Below the pieces are notes generated by a model that was not told the DNA's origin, searched no databases, and saw nothing but the letters and a program-made list of their open reading frames with translations. A stretch of 64,000 bases of DNA, taken from the NCBI GenBank assembly GCA_039566865.1, contig CM076943.1, positions 33,550,663 through 33,614,662 on the forward strand, in the 5' to 3' direction. A program made the position numbers and the translations under genes. The stretch comes from Aurelia coerulea (taxonomy: Eukaryota > Cnidaria > Scyphozoa > Semaeostomeae > Ulmaridae). Positions within the stretch are counted from its first letter, which is position 1, and every line of letters starts with the position of its first letter. This document shows, in pieces, positions 9,371 to 25,200 of the stretch.

Positions 9371-12300
9371 AAATGTTTATTTTCTCAAAGAAAACAAAAT
9401 ATAAATACAAAATGTGTGGATTAACACACTTTATTAGCTAAAATTCGTATTATAAAGAGTTTTGAGCTCATGATTCTTTAAAACTTTAATTCTAACAGCT
9501 ACTTCTTTTATAGCACTATACTAGTGCTGCAGCAACCATTCTTGGAAACATTACTATAGACATTAGTTCTTTCTTTAGTCCAATTTTAGCTTTACTGCAT
9601 CAACAAATATCGGTTAATTAATTGTTTTTTTTTTCAAAGAAAACACAATATAATCACAAAAAAGTATGAATTAACGCACTTTATGAGCTAAAATTTGTAT
9701 TATAAATAGGTTTGAGCTCATATTTCTTTAAAACTTTAGTTCTGCCAGCTAGTTCTTTTATAGCACTATATTAGTGCTGCAGCAAATATTCTTGGAAACA
9801 TTACTATAGACATTATTTCTTTCTTTAATCTAAATTCAGCTTTAACGCATCAACAAACATCGGTTGATTAAATGTTTATTTTCTCAAAGAAAACAAAATA
9901 TAAACACAAAAATTGTAGATTAACGCATTTATTAGCTAAAACTCGTATTATAAAGAGTTTTGAGCTCATCTTTCTTTAAAACTTTAGTTCTGCCAGCTAC
10001 TTCTTTTATAGCACCATACTAGTGCTGCAGCAACCATTCTTGGAAACATTACTATAGACATTCGGTTTTATTTTAGCTTTACTGCATCAACAAACATTGA
10101 TTAATTAAATGTTTATTTTCTCAACAAAAACAAAATATAAACCCAAAAAGTGTGGATTAACATACTATATTAGCTACAATTCGTATTATAAAGAGTTTTG
10201 AGCTCATGATTCTTTAAAACTTTAATTCTGCCAGCTACTTCTTTTATAGCACTATATTATTGATGCAGCAAATATTCTTGGAAACATTACTATAGACATT
10301 ATTTCTTTCTTTAATCTAAATTCAGCTTTACTGCATCAACAAACATCGGTTAATTAAATGTCTATTTTCTCAAAGAAAACAAAATATAAATACAAAATGT
10401 GTGGATTAACACACTTTATTAGCTAAAATTCGTATTATAAAGAGTTTTGAGCTCATGATTCTTTAAAACTTTAATTCTGCCAGCTACTTCTTTTATAGCA
10501 CTATATTATTGATGCAGCAAATATTCTTGGAAACATTACTATAGACATTATTTCTTTCTTTAATCTAAATTCAGCTTTACTGCATCAACAAACATCGGTT
10601 AATTAAATGTCTATTTTCTCAAAGAAAACAAAATATAAATACAAAATGTGTGGATTAACACACTTTATTAGCTAAAATTCGTATTATAAAGAGTTTTGAG
10701 CTCATGATTCTTTAAAACTTTAATTCTAACAGCTACTTCTTTTATAGCACTATACTAGTGCTGCAGCAACCATTCTTGGAAACATTACTATAGACATTAT
10801 TTCTTTCTTTAATCTAAATTCAGCTTTAACGCATCAACAAACATCGGTTAATTAAATGTTTATTTTCTCAAAGAAAACAAAATATAAACACAAAAATTGT
10901 AGATTAACGCATTTATTAGCTAAAACTCGTATTATAAAGAGTTTTGAGCTCATCTTTCTTTAAAACTTTAGTTCTGCCAGCTACTTCTTTTATAGCACTA
11001 TACTATTGCTGCAGCAACCATTCTTGGAAACATTACTATAGAAATTAGGTCTTATTTTAGCTTTACTGCATCAACAAACATTGACTAATTAAATGTTTAT
11101 TTTCTCAAAGAAAACAAAATATTAAAACAAAAAGTGTGGATTAACACACTTTATTAGCTAAAATTCGTATTATAAAGAGTTTTGAGCTCATGATTCTTTA
11201 AAACTTTAATTCTAACAGCTACTTCTTTTATAGCACTATATTAGTGCTGCAGCAATCATTCTTGGAAACATTACTATAGACATTAGTTCTTTCTTTAGTC
11301 TAATTTTAGCTTTACTGCATCAACAAACATCGGTTAATTAAATGTTTACTTTTTCAAAGAAAACAAAATATAAACACAAAAAAGTGTGGATTAACGCACT
11401 TTATGAGCTAAAATTTGTATTATAAAGATGTTTGAAATCATATTTCTTTAAAACTTTAGATCTGCCAGCTACTTCTTTTATAGCACTATATTAGTGCTGC
11501 AGCAAATATTCTTGGAAAAATTACTATAGACATTTTTTCTATCTTTAATCTAAATTCAGCTTTACTGCATCAACAAACATCGGTTAATTAAATGTTTATT
11601 TTCTCAAAGGAAACAAAATATAAACACAAAAAGTGTAGATTAACGCATTTATTAGCAAAAACTCGTATTATAAAGAGTTTTGAGCTCATCTTTCTTTAAA
11701 ACTTTAGTTCTGCCAGCTACTTCTTTTATAGCACTATACTATTGCTGCAGCAACCATTCTTGGAAACATTACTATAGACATTAGGTCTAATTTTAGCTTT
11801 ACTGCATCAACAAACATTGATTAATTAAATGTTTATTTTCTCAAAAAAAAAACAAAATATAAAAACAAAAAGTGTGGATTAACACACTTTATTAGCTAGA
11901 ATTCGTATTATAAAGAGTTTTGAGTTCATGTTTCTTTAAAACTTTAGTTCTAACTTCTTTTATAGCACTATATTAGTGCTGCAGCAACCATTCTTGGAAA
12001 CATTACTATAGACATTAGTTCTTTCTTTAGTCTAATTTTAGCTTTACTGCATCAACAAACATCGGTTAATTAAATGTTTACTTTTTCAAAGAAAACAAAA
12101 TATAAACACAAAAAAGTGTGGATTAACGCACTTTATTAGCTAAAATTCGTATTATAAAGAGTTTTGAGCTCATGATTCTTTAAAACTTTAATTCTAACAG
12201 CTACTTCTTTTATAGCACTATACTAGTGCTGCAGCAACCATTCTTGGAAACATTACTATAGACATTAGTTCTTTCTTTAGTCTAATTTTAGCTTTACTGC

Positions 12301-15300
12301 ATCAACAAACATCGGTTAATTAAATGTTTACTTTTTCAAAGAAAACAAAATATAAACACAAAAAAGTGTGGATTAACGCACTTTATGAGCTAAAATTTGT
12401 ATTATAAAGATGTTTGAGCTCATGATTCTTTAAAACTTTAATTCTAACAGCTACTTCTTTTATAGCACTATACTAGTGCTGCAGCAACCATTCTTGGAAA
12501 CATTACATTAGTTCTTTCTTTAGTCTAATTTTAGCTTTACTGCATCAACAAACATCGGTTAATTAATTGTTTTTTTTTTCAAAGAAAACAAAATATAAAC
12601 ACAAAAAAGTATGAATTAACGCACTTTATGAGCTAAAATTTGTATTATAAATAGGTTTGAGCTCATATTTCTTTAAAACTTTAGTTCTGCCAGCTAGTTC
12701 TTTTATAGCACTATATTAGTGCTGCAGCAAATATTCTTGGAAACATTACTATAGACATTATTTCTTTCTTTAATCTAAATTCAGCTTTAACGCATCAACA
12801 AACATCGGTTAATTAAATGTTTATTTTCTCAAAGAAAACAAAATATAAACACAAAAATTGTAGATTAACGCATTTATTAGCTAAAACTCGTATTATAAAG
12901 AGTTTTGAGCTCATCTTTCTTTAAAACTTTAGTTCTGCCAGCTACTTCTTTTATAGCACCATACTAGTGCTGCAGCAACCATTCTTGGAAACATTACTAT
13001 AGACATTCGGTTTTATTTTAGCTTTACTGCATCAACAAACATTGATTAATTAAATGTTTATTTTCTCAACGAAAACAAAATATAAACACAAAAAGTGTGG
13101 ATTAACATACTTTATTAGCTAAAATTCGTATTATAAAGAGTTTTGTACTCATGATTCTTTAAAACTTTAATTCTGCCAGCTACTTCTTTTATAGCACTAT
13201 ATTAGTGCTGCAGAAAATATTCTTGGAAACATTACTATAGACATTATTTCTTTCTTTAATCTAAATTCAGCTTTACTGCATCAACAAACATCGGTTAATT
13301 AAATGTCTATTTTCTCAAAGAAAACAAAATATAAAAACAAAAAGTGTGGATTAACACACTTTATTAGCTAAAATTCGTATTATAAAGAGTTTTGAGCTCA
13401 TGATTCTTTAAAACTTTAATTCTAACAGCTACTTCTTTTATAGCACTATACTAGTGCTGCAGCAACCATTCTTGGAAACATTACTATAGACATTAGTTCT
13501 TTCTTTAGTCTAATTTTAGCTTTACTGCATCAACAAACATCGGTTGATTAAATGTTTACTTTTTCAAAGAAAACAAAATATAAACACAAAAAAATGTAGA
13601 TTAACGCACTTTATGATTTAAAATTTGTATTATAAAGATGTTTGAAATCATATTTCTTTAAAACTTTAGATCTGCCAGCTACTTCTTTTATAGCACTATA
13701 TTAGTGCTGCAGCAAATATTCTTGGAAAAATTACTGTAGACATTTTTTCCATCTTTAATCTAAATTCAGCTTTACTGCATCAACAAACATCGGTTAATTA
13801 AATGTTTATTTTCTCAAAGGAAACAAAATATAAACACAAAAAGTGTAGATTAACGCATTTATTAGCAAAAACTCGTATTATAAAGAGTTTTGAGCTCATC
13901 TTTCTTTAAAACTTTAGTTCTGCCAGCTACTTCTTTTATAGCACTATACTATTGCTGCAGCAACCATTCTTGGAAGCATTACTATAGACATTAGGTCTAA
14001 TTTTAGCTTTACTGCATCAACAAACATTGATTAATTAAATGTTTATTTTCTCAAAAAAAACAAAATATAAAAACAAAAAGTGTGGATTAACACACTTTAT
14101 TAGCTAGAATTCGTATTATAAAGAGTTTTGAGTTCATGTTTCTTTAAAACTTTAGTTCTAACTTCTTTTATAGCACTATATTAGTGCTGCAGCAACCATT
14201 CTTGGAAACATTACTATAGACATTAGTTCTTTCTTTAATCTAAATTCAGCTTTACTGCATCAACAAACATCGGTTAATTAAATGTTTATTTTCTCAAAGA
14301 AAACAAAATATAAATACAAAATGTGTGGATTAACACACTTTATTAACTAAAATTCGTATTATAAAGAGTTTTGAGCTCATGATTCTTTAAAACTTTAATT
14401 CTAACAGCTACTTCTTTTATAGCACTATACTAGTGCTGCAGCAACCATTCTTGGAAACATTACTATAGACATTAGGTCTTATTTTAGCTTTACTGCATCA
14501 ACAAACATTGACTAATTAAATGTTTATTTTCTCAACGAAAACAAAATATAAACACAAAAAAGTGAGGATTAACGCACTTTATTAGCTAAAATTCGTATTA
14601 TAAAGAGTTTTCAGCTCATCTTTCTTAAAAACTTTAGTTCCGCCAGCTATTTCTTTTATAGTACTATACTAGTGCTGTAGCAACCATTCTTGGAAACATT
14701 ACTATAGAAATTAGGTCTTATTTTAGCTTTACTGCATCAACAAACATTGACTAATTAAATGTTTATTTTCTCAAAGAAAACAAAATATTAAAACAAAAAG
14801 TGTGGATTAACACACTTTATTAGCTAAAATTCGTATTATAAAGAGTTTTGAGCTCATGATTCTTTAAAACTTTAATTCTAACAGCTACTTCTTTTATAGC
14901 ACTATACTAGTGCTGCAGCAACCATTCTTGGAAACATTACTATAGACATTAGTTCTTTCTTTAGTCTAATTTTAGCTTTACTGCATCAACAAACATCGGT
15001 TAATTAAATGTTTACTTTTTCAAAGAAAACAAAATATAAACACAAAAAAGTGTGGATTAACGCACTTTATGAGCTAAAATTTGTATTATAAAGATGTTTG
15101 AAATCATATTTCTTTAAAACTTTAGATCTGCCAGCTACTTCTTTTATAGCACTATATTGGTGCTGCAGCAAATATTCTTGGAAAAATTACTATAGACATT
15201 TTTTCTATCTTTAATCTAAATTCAGCTTTACTGCATCAACAAACATCGGTTAATTAAATGTTTATTTTCTCAAAGGAAACAAAATATAAACACAAAAAGT

Positions 15301-18300
15301 GTAGATTAACGCATTTATTAGCAAAAACTCGCATTATAAAGAATTTTGAGCTCATCTTTCTTTAAAACATTAGTTCTGCCAGCTACTTCTTTTATAGCAC
15401 TATACTAGTGCTGCAGCAACCATTCTTGGAAACATTACTATAGACATTAGGTCTTATTTTAGCTTTACTGCATCAACAAACATTGACTAATTAAATGTTT
15501 ATTTTCTCAACGAAAACAAAATATAAACACAAAAAAGTTGGGATTAACGCACTTTATTAGCTAAAATTCGTATTATAAAGAGTTTTCAGCTCATCTTTCT
15601 TTAAAACTTTAGTTCCGCCAGCTATTTCTTTTATAGTACTATACTAGTGCTGTAGCAACCATTCTTGGAAACATTACTATAGAAATTAGGTCTTATTTTA
15701 GCTTTACTGCATCAACAAACATTGACTAATTAAATGTTTATTTTCTCAAAGGAAACAAAATATAAACACAAAAAGTGTAGATTAACGCATTTATTAGCAA
15801 AAACTCGTATTATAAAGAGTTTTGAGCTCATCTTTCTTTAAAACTTTAGTTCTTCCAGCTACTTCTTTTATATTGCTGCAGCAACCATTCTTGGAAACAT
15901 TACTATAGACATTAGGTCTAATTTTAGCTTTACTGCATCAACAATTATCGGTTAATTAAATGTTTTTTTTCTCAAAGAAAACAAAATATAAATACAAAAT
16001 GTGTGGATTAACACACTTTATTAACTAAAATTCGTATTATAAAGAGTTTTGAGCTCATGATTCTTTAAAACTTTAATTCTAACAGCTACTTCTTTTATAG
16101 CACTATACTAGTGCTGCAGCAACCATTCTTGGAAACATTACTATAGACATTAGGTCTTATTTTAGCTTTACTGCATCAACAAACATTGACTAATTAAATG
16201 TTTATTTTCTCAACGAAAACAAAATATAAACACAAAAAAGTGTGGATTAACGCACTTTATTAGCTAAAATTCGTATTATAAAGAGTTTTCAGCTCATCTT
16301 TCTTAAAAACTTTAGTTCCGCCAGCTATTTCTTTTATAGTACTATACTAGTGCTGTAGCAACCATTCTTGGAAACATTACTATAGAAATTAGGTCTTATT
16401 TTAGCTTTACTGCATCAACAAACATTGACTAATTAAATGTTTATTTTCTCAACGAAAACAAAATATAAACACAAAAAAGTGTGGATTAACGCACTTTATT
16501 AGCTAAAATTCGTATTATAAAGAGTTTTGAGCTCATGATTCTTTAAAACTTTAATTCTAACAGCTACTTCTTTTATAACACTATACTAGTGCTGCATCAA
16601 CCATTCTTGGAGACATTACTATAGACATTAGGTCTTATTTTAGCTTTACTGCATCAACAAACATTGACTAATTAAATGTTTATTTTCTCAACGAAAACAA
16701 AATATAAACACAAAAAAGTGTGGATTAACGCACTTTATTAGCTAAAATTCGTATTATAAAGAGTTTTGAGCTCATGATTCTTTAAAACTTTAATTCTAAC
16801 AGCTACTTCTTTTATAGCACTATACTAGTGCTGCAGCAACCATTCTTGGAAACATTACTATAGACATTAGTTCTTTCTTTAGTCTAATTTTAGCTTTACT
16901 GCATCAACAAACATCGGTTAATTAATTGTTTTTTTTTTTCAAAGAAAACAAAATATAAACACAAAAAAGTATGAATTAACGCACTTTATGAGCTAAAATT
17001 TGTATTATAAAGATGTTTGAAATCATATTTCTTTAAAACTTTAGATCTGCCAGCTACTTCTTTTATAGCACTATATTAGTGCTGCAGCAAATATTCTTGG
17101 AAAAATTACTATAGACATTTTTTCTATCTTTAATCTAAATTCAGCTTTACTGCATCAACAAACATCGGTTAATTAAATGTTTATTTTCTCAAAGGAAACA
17201 AAATATAAAAACAAAATGTGTAGATTAACACACTTTATTAGCTAAAATTCGTATTATAAAGAGTTTTGAGCTCATGATTCTTTAAAACTTTAATTCTAAC
17301 AGCTACTTCTTTTATAGCACTATACTAGTGCTGCAGCAACCATTCTTGGAAACATTACTATAGACATTAGGTCTTATTTTAGCTTTACTGCATCAACAAA
17401 CATTGACTAATTAAATGTTTATTTCCTCAACGAAAACAAAATATAAACTCAAAAAAATTGGGATTAACGCACTTTATTAGCTAAAATTCGTATTATAAAG
17501 AGTTTTCAGCTCATCTTTCTTTAAAACTTTAGTTCCGCCAGCTATTTCTTTTATAGTACTATACTAGTGCTGTAGCAACCATTCTTGGAAACATTACTAT
17601 AGAAATTAGGTCTTATTTTAGCTTTACTGCATCAACAAACATTGACTAATTAAATGTTTATTTTCTCAAAGAAAACAAAATATTAAAACAAAAAGTATGG
17701 ATTAACACACTTTATTAGCTAAAATTCGTATTATAAAGAGTTTTGAGCTCATGATTCTTTAAAACTTTAATTCTAACAGCTACTTCTTTTATAGCACTAT
17801 ATTAGTGCTGCAGCAACCATTCTTGGAAACATTACTATAGACATTAGGTCTTATTTTAGCTTTACTGCATCAACAAACATTGATTAATTAAATGTTTATT
17901 TTCTCAAAGAAAACAAAATATAAAAACAAAAAGTGTGGATTAACACACTTTATTAGCTAGAATTCGTATTATAAAGAGTTTTGAGTTCATGTTTCTTTAA
18001 AACTTTAGTTCTAACTTCTTTTATAGCACTATATTAGTGCTGCAGCAAATATTCTTGGAAAAATTACTATAGACATTTTTTCTATCTTTAATCTAAATTC
18101 AGCTTTACTGCATCAACAAACATCGGTTAATTAAATGTTTATTTTCTCAAAGGAAACAAAATATAAACACAAAAAGTGTAGATTAACGCATTTATTAGCA
18201 AAAACTCGTATTATAAAGAGTTTTGAGCTCATCTTTCTTTAAAACTTTAGTTCTGCCAGCTACTTCTTTTATAGCACTATACTATTGCTGCAGCAACCAT

Positions 18301-19790
18301 TCTTGGAAACATTACTATAGAAATTAGGTCTTATTTTAGCTTTACTGCATCAACAAACATTGACTAATTAAATGTTTATTTTCTCAACGAAAACAAAATA
18401 TAAACACAAAAAGTGTGGATTAACATACTTTATTAGCTAAAATTCGTATTATAAAGAGTTTTGAGCTCATGATTCTTTAAAACTTTAATTCTGCCAGCTA
18501 CTTCTTTTATAGCACTATATTAGTGCTGCAGCAAATATTCTTGGAAACATTACTATAGACATTATTTCTTTCTTTAATCTAAATTCAGCTTTACTGCATC
18601 AACAAACATCGGTTAATTAAATGTTTATTTTCTCAAAGAAAACAAAATATAAATACAAAATGTGTGGATTAACACACTTTATTAGCTAAAATTCGTATTA
18701 TAAAGAGTTTTGAGCTCATGATTCTTTAAAACTTTAATTCTAACAGCTACTTCTTTTATAGCACTATACTAGTGCTGCAGCAACCATTCTTGGAAACATT
18801 ACTATAGACATTAGTTCTTTCTTTAGTCTAATTTTAGCTTTACTGCATCAACAAACATCGGTTAATTAAATGTTTACTTTTTCAAAGAAAACAAAATATA
18901 AACACAAAAAAGTGTGGATTAACGCACTTTATGAGCTAAAATTTGTATTATAAAGATGTTTGAAATCATATTTCTTTAAAACCTTAGATCTGCCAGCTAC
19001 TTCTGTTATAGCACTATATTAGTGCTGCAGCAAATATTCTTGGAAAAATTACTATAGACATTTTTTCTATCTTTAATCTAAATTCAGCTTTACTGCATCA
19101 ACAAACATCGGTTAATTAAATGTTTATTTTCTCAAAGGAAACAAAATATAAACACAAAAAGTGTAGATTAACGCATTTATTAGCAAAAACTCGTATTATA
19201 AAGAGTTTTGAGCTCATCTTTCTTTAAAACTTTATTTCTGCCAGCTACTTCTTTTATAGCACTATACTATTGCTGCAGCAACCATTCTTGGAAACATTAC
19301 TATAGAAATTAGGTATTATTTTAGCTTTACTGCATCAACAAACATTGACTAATTAAATGTTTATTTTCTCAACGAAAACAAAATATAAACACAAAAAGTG
19401 TGGATTAACATACGTTATTAGCTAAAATTCGTATTATAAAGAGTTTTGAGCTCATGATTCTTTAAAACTTTATTTCTGCCAGCTACTTCTTTTATAGCAC
19501 TATATTAGTGCTGCAGCAAATATTCTTGGAAACATTACTATAGACATTATTTCTTTCTTTAATCTAAATTCAGCTTTACTGCATCAACAAACATCGGTTA
19601 ATTAAATGTTTATTTTCTCAAAGAAAACAAAATATAAATACAAAATGTGTGGATTAACACACTTTATTAGCTAAAATTCGTATTATAAAGAGTTTTGAGC
19701 TCATGATTCTTTAAAACTTTAATTCTAACAGCTACTTCTTTTATAGCACTATACTAGTGCTGCAGCAACCATTCTTGGAAACATTACTAT
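9371..19790 (+). repeat. Mosaic satellite stretch with scattered TTTGAAATCAT units
   Basis: No single higher-order period holds here. A distinctive unit class with GATGTTTGAAATCATATTTC and TTTAGATCTGCC marks starts at 11431, 13641, 15097, 17016 and 18959. The gaps are 2,210, 1,456, 1,919 and 1,943 bp, that is 9, 6, 8 and 8 units. Each marker unit is followed by one with CTCAAAGGAAAC and GCATTTATTAGCAAAAACTCG, so at least two-unit blocks move together. No gene or other element is seen. Confidence 0.8.
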
Positions 19791-22215
19791 AGACATTAGG
19801 TCTTATTTTAGCTTTACTGCATCAACAAACATTGACTAATTAAATGTTTATTTTCTCAACGAAAACAAAATATAAACACAAAAAAGTGTGGATTAACGCA
19901 CTTTATTAGCTAAAATTCGTATTATAAAGAGTTTTCAGCTCATCTTTCTTTAAAACTTTAGTTCCGCCAGCTATTTCTTTTATAGTACTATACTAGTGCT
20001 GTAGCAACCATTCTTGGAAACATTACTATAGAAATTAGGTCTTATTTTAGCTTTACTGCATCAACAAACATTGACTAATTAAATGTTTATTTTCTCAAAG
20101 AAAACAAAATATTAAAACAAAAAGTGTGGATTAACACACTTTATTAGCTAAAATTCGTATTATAAAGAGTTTTGAGCTCATGATTCTTTAAAACTTTAAT
20201 TCTAACAGCTACTTCTTTTATAGCACTATACTAGTGCTGCAGCAACCATTCTTGGAAACATTACTATAGACATTAGTTCTTTCTTTAGTCTAATTTTAGC
20301 TTTACTGCATCAACAAACATCGGTTAATTAAATGTTTACTTTTTCAAAGAAAACAAAATATAAACACAAAAAAGTGTGGATTAACGCACTTTATGAGCTA
20401 AAATTTGTATTATAAAGATGTTTGAAATCATATTTCTTTAAAACTTTAGATCTGCCAGCTACTTCTTTTATAGCACTATATTAGTGCTGCAGCAAATATT
20501 CTTGGAAAAAATACTATAGACATTTTTTCTATCTTTAATCTAAATTCAGCTTTACTGCATCAACAAACATCGGTTAATTAAATGTTTATTTTCTCAAAGG
20601 AAACAAAGTATAAACACAAAAAGTGTAGATTAACGCATTTATTAGCAAAAACTCGTATTATAAAGAGTTTTGAGCTCATCTTTCTTTAAAACTTTAGTTC
20701 TGCCAGCTACTTCTTTTATAGCACTATACTAATGCTGCAGCAACCATTCTTGGAAACATTACTATAGACATTAGGTCTTATTTTAGCTTTACTGCATCAA
20801 CAAACATTGATTAATTAAATGTTTATTTTCTCAAAGAAAACAAAATATAAAAACAAAAAGTGTGGATTAACACACTTTATTAGCTAGAATTCGTATTATA
20901 TAGAGTTTTGAGCTCATGATTCTTTAAAACTTTAATTCTAACAGCTACTTCTTTTATAGCACTATACTAGTGCTGCAGCAACCATTCTTGGAAACATTAC
21001 TATAGACATTAGGTCTTATTTTAGCTTTACTGCATCAACAAACATTGACTAATTAAATGTTTATTTTCTCAAAGAAAACAAAATATAAACACAAAAAAGT
21101 GTGGATTAACGCACTTTATTAGCTAAAATTCGTATTATAAAGAGTTTTCAGCTCATCTTTCTTTAAAACTTTAGTTCCGCCAGCTATTTCTTTTATAGTA
21201 CTATACTAGTGCTGTAGCAACCATTCTTGGAAACATTACTATAGAAATTAGGTCTTATTTTAGCTTTACTGCATCAACAAACATTGACTAATTAAATGTT
21301 TATTTTCTCAAAGAAAACAAAATATTAAAACAAAAAGTGTGGATTAACACACTTTATTAGCTAAAATTCGTATTATAAAGAGTTTTGAGCTCATGATTCT
21401 TTAAAACTTTAATTCTAACAGCTACTTCTTTTATAGCACTATACTAGTGCTGCAGCAACCATTCTTGGAAACATTACTATAGACATTAGTTCTTTCTTTA
21501 GTCTAATTTTAGCTTTACTGCATCAACAAACATCGGTTAATTAAATGTTTACTTTTTCAAAGAAAACAAAATATAAACACAAAAAAGTGTGGATTAACGC
21601 ACTTTATGAGCTAAAATTTGTATTATAAAGATGTTTGAAATCATATTTCTTTAAAACTTTAGATCTGCCAGCTACTTCTTTTATAGCACTATATTAGTGC
21701 TGCAGCAAATATTCTTGGAAAAAATACTATAGACATTTTTTCTATCTTTAATCTAAATTCAGCTTTACTGCATCAACAAACATCGGTTAATTAAATGTTT
21801 ATTTTCTCAAAGGAAACAAAGTATAAACACAAAAAGTGTAGATTAACGCATTTATTAGCAAAAACTCGTATTATAAAGAGTTTTGAGCTCATCTTTCTTT
21901 AAAACTTTAGTTCTGCCAGCTACTTCTTTTATAGCACTATACTATTGCTGCAGCAACCATTCTTGGAAACATTACTATAGACATTAGGTCTTATTTTAGC
22001 TTTACTGCATCAACAAACATTGATTAATTAAATGTTTATTTTCTCAAAGAAAACAAAATATAAAAACAAAAAGTGTGGATTAACACACTTTATTAGCTAG
22101 AATTCGTATTATATAGAGTTTTGAGCTCATGATTCTTTAAAACTTTAATTCTAACAGCTACTTCTTTTATAGCACTATATTAGTGCTGCAGTAACCATTC
22201 TTGGAAACATTACTA
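19790..22215 (+). repeat. 1,213-bp five-unit tandem duplication
   Basis: The TTTGAAATCAT unit at 20421 and the one at 21634 are 1,213 bp apart, and their neighbours match too: GTTTTCAGCTCATC upstream, GGAAAAAATACTATAG and CAAAGTATAAACAC downstream in both. Edges are approximate. The second copy differs by CTATTG for CTAATG in one hairpin. Confidence 0.78.
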
Positions 22216-25200
22216 TAGACATTAGTTCTTTCTTTAGTCTAATTTTAGCTTTACTGCATCAACAAACATCGGTTAATTAAATGGTTATTTTCTCAAAGAA
22301 AACAAAATATAAAAACAAAAAGTACGGATTAACACACTTTATTAGCTAGAATTCGTATTATAAAGAGTTTTGAGTTCATGTTTCTTTAAAACTTTAGTTC
22401 TAACTTCTTTTATAGCACTATATTAGTGCTGCAGCAACCATTCTTGGAAACATTACTATAGACATTAGTTCTTTCTTTAGTCTATTTTTAGCTTTACTGC
22501 ATCAACAAACATCGGTTAATTAAATGTTTATTTTCTCAAAGAAAACAAAATATAAATACAAAATGTGTGGATTAACACACTTTATTAGCTAAAATTCGTA
22601 TTATAAAGAGTTTTGAGCTCATCTTTCTTTAGAACTTTAGTTCCGCCAGCTATTTCTTTTATAGTACTATACTAGTGCTGTAGCAACCATTCTTGGAAAC
22701 ATTACTATAGAAATTAGGTCTTATTTTAGCTTTACTGCATCAACAAACATCGGTTAATTAAATGTTTATTTTCTCAAAGAAAACAAAATATAAATACAAA
22801 ATGTGTGGATTAACACACTTTATTAGCTAAAATTCGTATTATAAAGAGTTTTGAGCTCATGATTCTTTAAAACTTTAATTCTAACAGCTACTTCTTTTAT
22901 AGCACTATACTAGTGCTGCAGCAACCATTCTTGGAAACATTACTATAGACATTAGTTCTTTCTTTAGTCCAATTTTAGCTTTACTGCATCAACAAACATC
23001 GGTTAATTAAATGTTTACTTTTTCAAAGAAAATAAAATATAAACACAAAAAAGTGTGGATTAACGCACTTTATGAGCTAAAATTTGTATTATAAAGATGT
23101 TTGAAATCATATTTCTTTAAAACCTTAGATCTGCCAGCTACTTCTGTTATAGCACTATATTAGTGCTGCAGCAAATATTCTTGGAAAAATTACTATAGAC
23201 ATTTTTTCTATCTTTAATCTAAATTCAGCTTTACTGCATCAACAAACATCGGTTAATTAAATGTTTATTTTCTCAAAGGAAACAAAATATAAACACAAAA
23301 AGTGTAGATTAACGCATTTATTAGCTAAAACTCGTATTATAAAGAGTTTTGAGCTCATCTTTCTTTAAAACTTTAGATCTGCCAGCTACTTCTTTTATAG
23401 CACTATATTAGTGCTGCAGCAAATATTCTTGGAAAAATTACTATAGACATTTTTTCTATCTTTAATCTAAATTCAGCTTTACTGCATCAACAAACATCGG
23501 TTAATTAAATGTTTATTTTCTCAAAGGAAACAAAGTATAAACACAAAAAGTGTAGATTAACGCATTTATTAGCAAAAACTCGTATTATAAAGAGTTTTGA
23601 GCTCATCTTTCTTTAAAACTTTAGTTCTGCCAGCTACTTCTTTTATAGCACTATACTATTGCTGCAGCAACCATTCTTGGAAACATTACTATAGACATTA
23701 GGTCTTATTTTAGCTTTACTGCATCAACAAACATTGATGAACTAAATGTTTATTTTCTCAAAGAAAACAAAATAGAAAACAAAAAGTGTGGATTAACACA
23801 CTTTATTAGCTAGAATTCGTATTATATAGAGTTTTGAGCTCATGATTCTTTAAAACTTTAATTCTAACAGCTACTTCTTTTATAGCACTATATTAGTGCT
23901 GCAGTAACCATTCTTGGAAACATTACTATAGACATTAGTTCTTTCTTTAGTCTAATTTTAGCTTTACTGCATCAACAAACATCGGTTAATTAAATGTTTA
24001 TTTTCTCAAAGAAAACAAAATATAAAAACAAAAAGTGTGGATTAACACACTTTATTAGCTAGAATTCGTATTATATAGAGTTTTGAGTTCATGTTTCTTT
24101 AAAACTTTAGTTCTAACTTCTTTTATAGCACTATATTAGTGCTGCAGCAACCATTCTTGGAAACATTACTATAGACATTAGTTCTTTCTTTAGTCTATTT
24201 TTAGCTTTACTGCATCAACAAACATCGGTTAATTAAATGTTTATTTTCTCAAAGAAAACAAAATATAAATACAAAATGTGTGGATTAACACACTTTATTA
24301 GCTAAAATTCGTATTATAAAGAGTTTTGAGCTCATCTTTCTTTAGAACTTTAGTTCCGCCAGCTATTTCTTTTATAGTACTATACTAGTGCTGTAGCAAC
24401 CATTCTTGGAAACATTACTATAGAAATTAGGTCTTATTTTAGCTTTACTGCATCAACAAACATTGACTAATTAAATGTTTATTTTCTCAACGAAAACAAA
24501 ATATAAACACAAAAAGTGTGGATTAACATACTTTATTAGCTAAAATTCGTATTATAAAGAGTTTTGAGCTCATGATTCTTTAAAACTTTAATTCTGCCAG
24601 CTACTTCTTTTATAGCACTATATTAGTGCTGCAGCAAATATTCTTGGAAACATTACTATAGACATTATTTCTTTCTTTAATCTAAATTCAGCTTTACTGC
24701 ATCAACAAACATCGGTTAATTAAATGTTTATTTTCTCAAAGAAAACAAAATATAAATACAAAATGTGTGGATTAACACACTTTATTAGCTAAAATTCGTA
24801 TTATAAAGAGTTTTGAGCTCATGATTCTTTAAAACTTTAATTCTAACAGCTACTTCTTTTATAGCACTATACTAGTGCTGCATCAACCATTCTTGGAAAC
24901 ATTACTATAGACATTAGTTCTTTCTTTAGTCTAATTTTAGCTTTACTGCATCAACAAACATCGGTTAATTAATTGTTTTTTTTTTTCAAAGAAAACAAAA
25001 TATAAACACAAAAAAGTATGAATTAACGCACTTTATGAGCTAAAATTTGTATTATAAATAGGTTTGAGCTCATATTTCTTTAAAACTTTAGTTCTGCCAG
25101 CTAGTTCTTTTATAGCACTATATTAGTGCTGCAGCAAATATTCTTGGAAACATTACTATAGACATTATTTCTTTCTTTAATCTAAATTCAGCTTTAACGC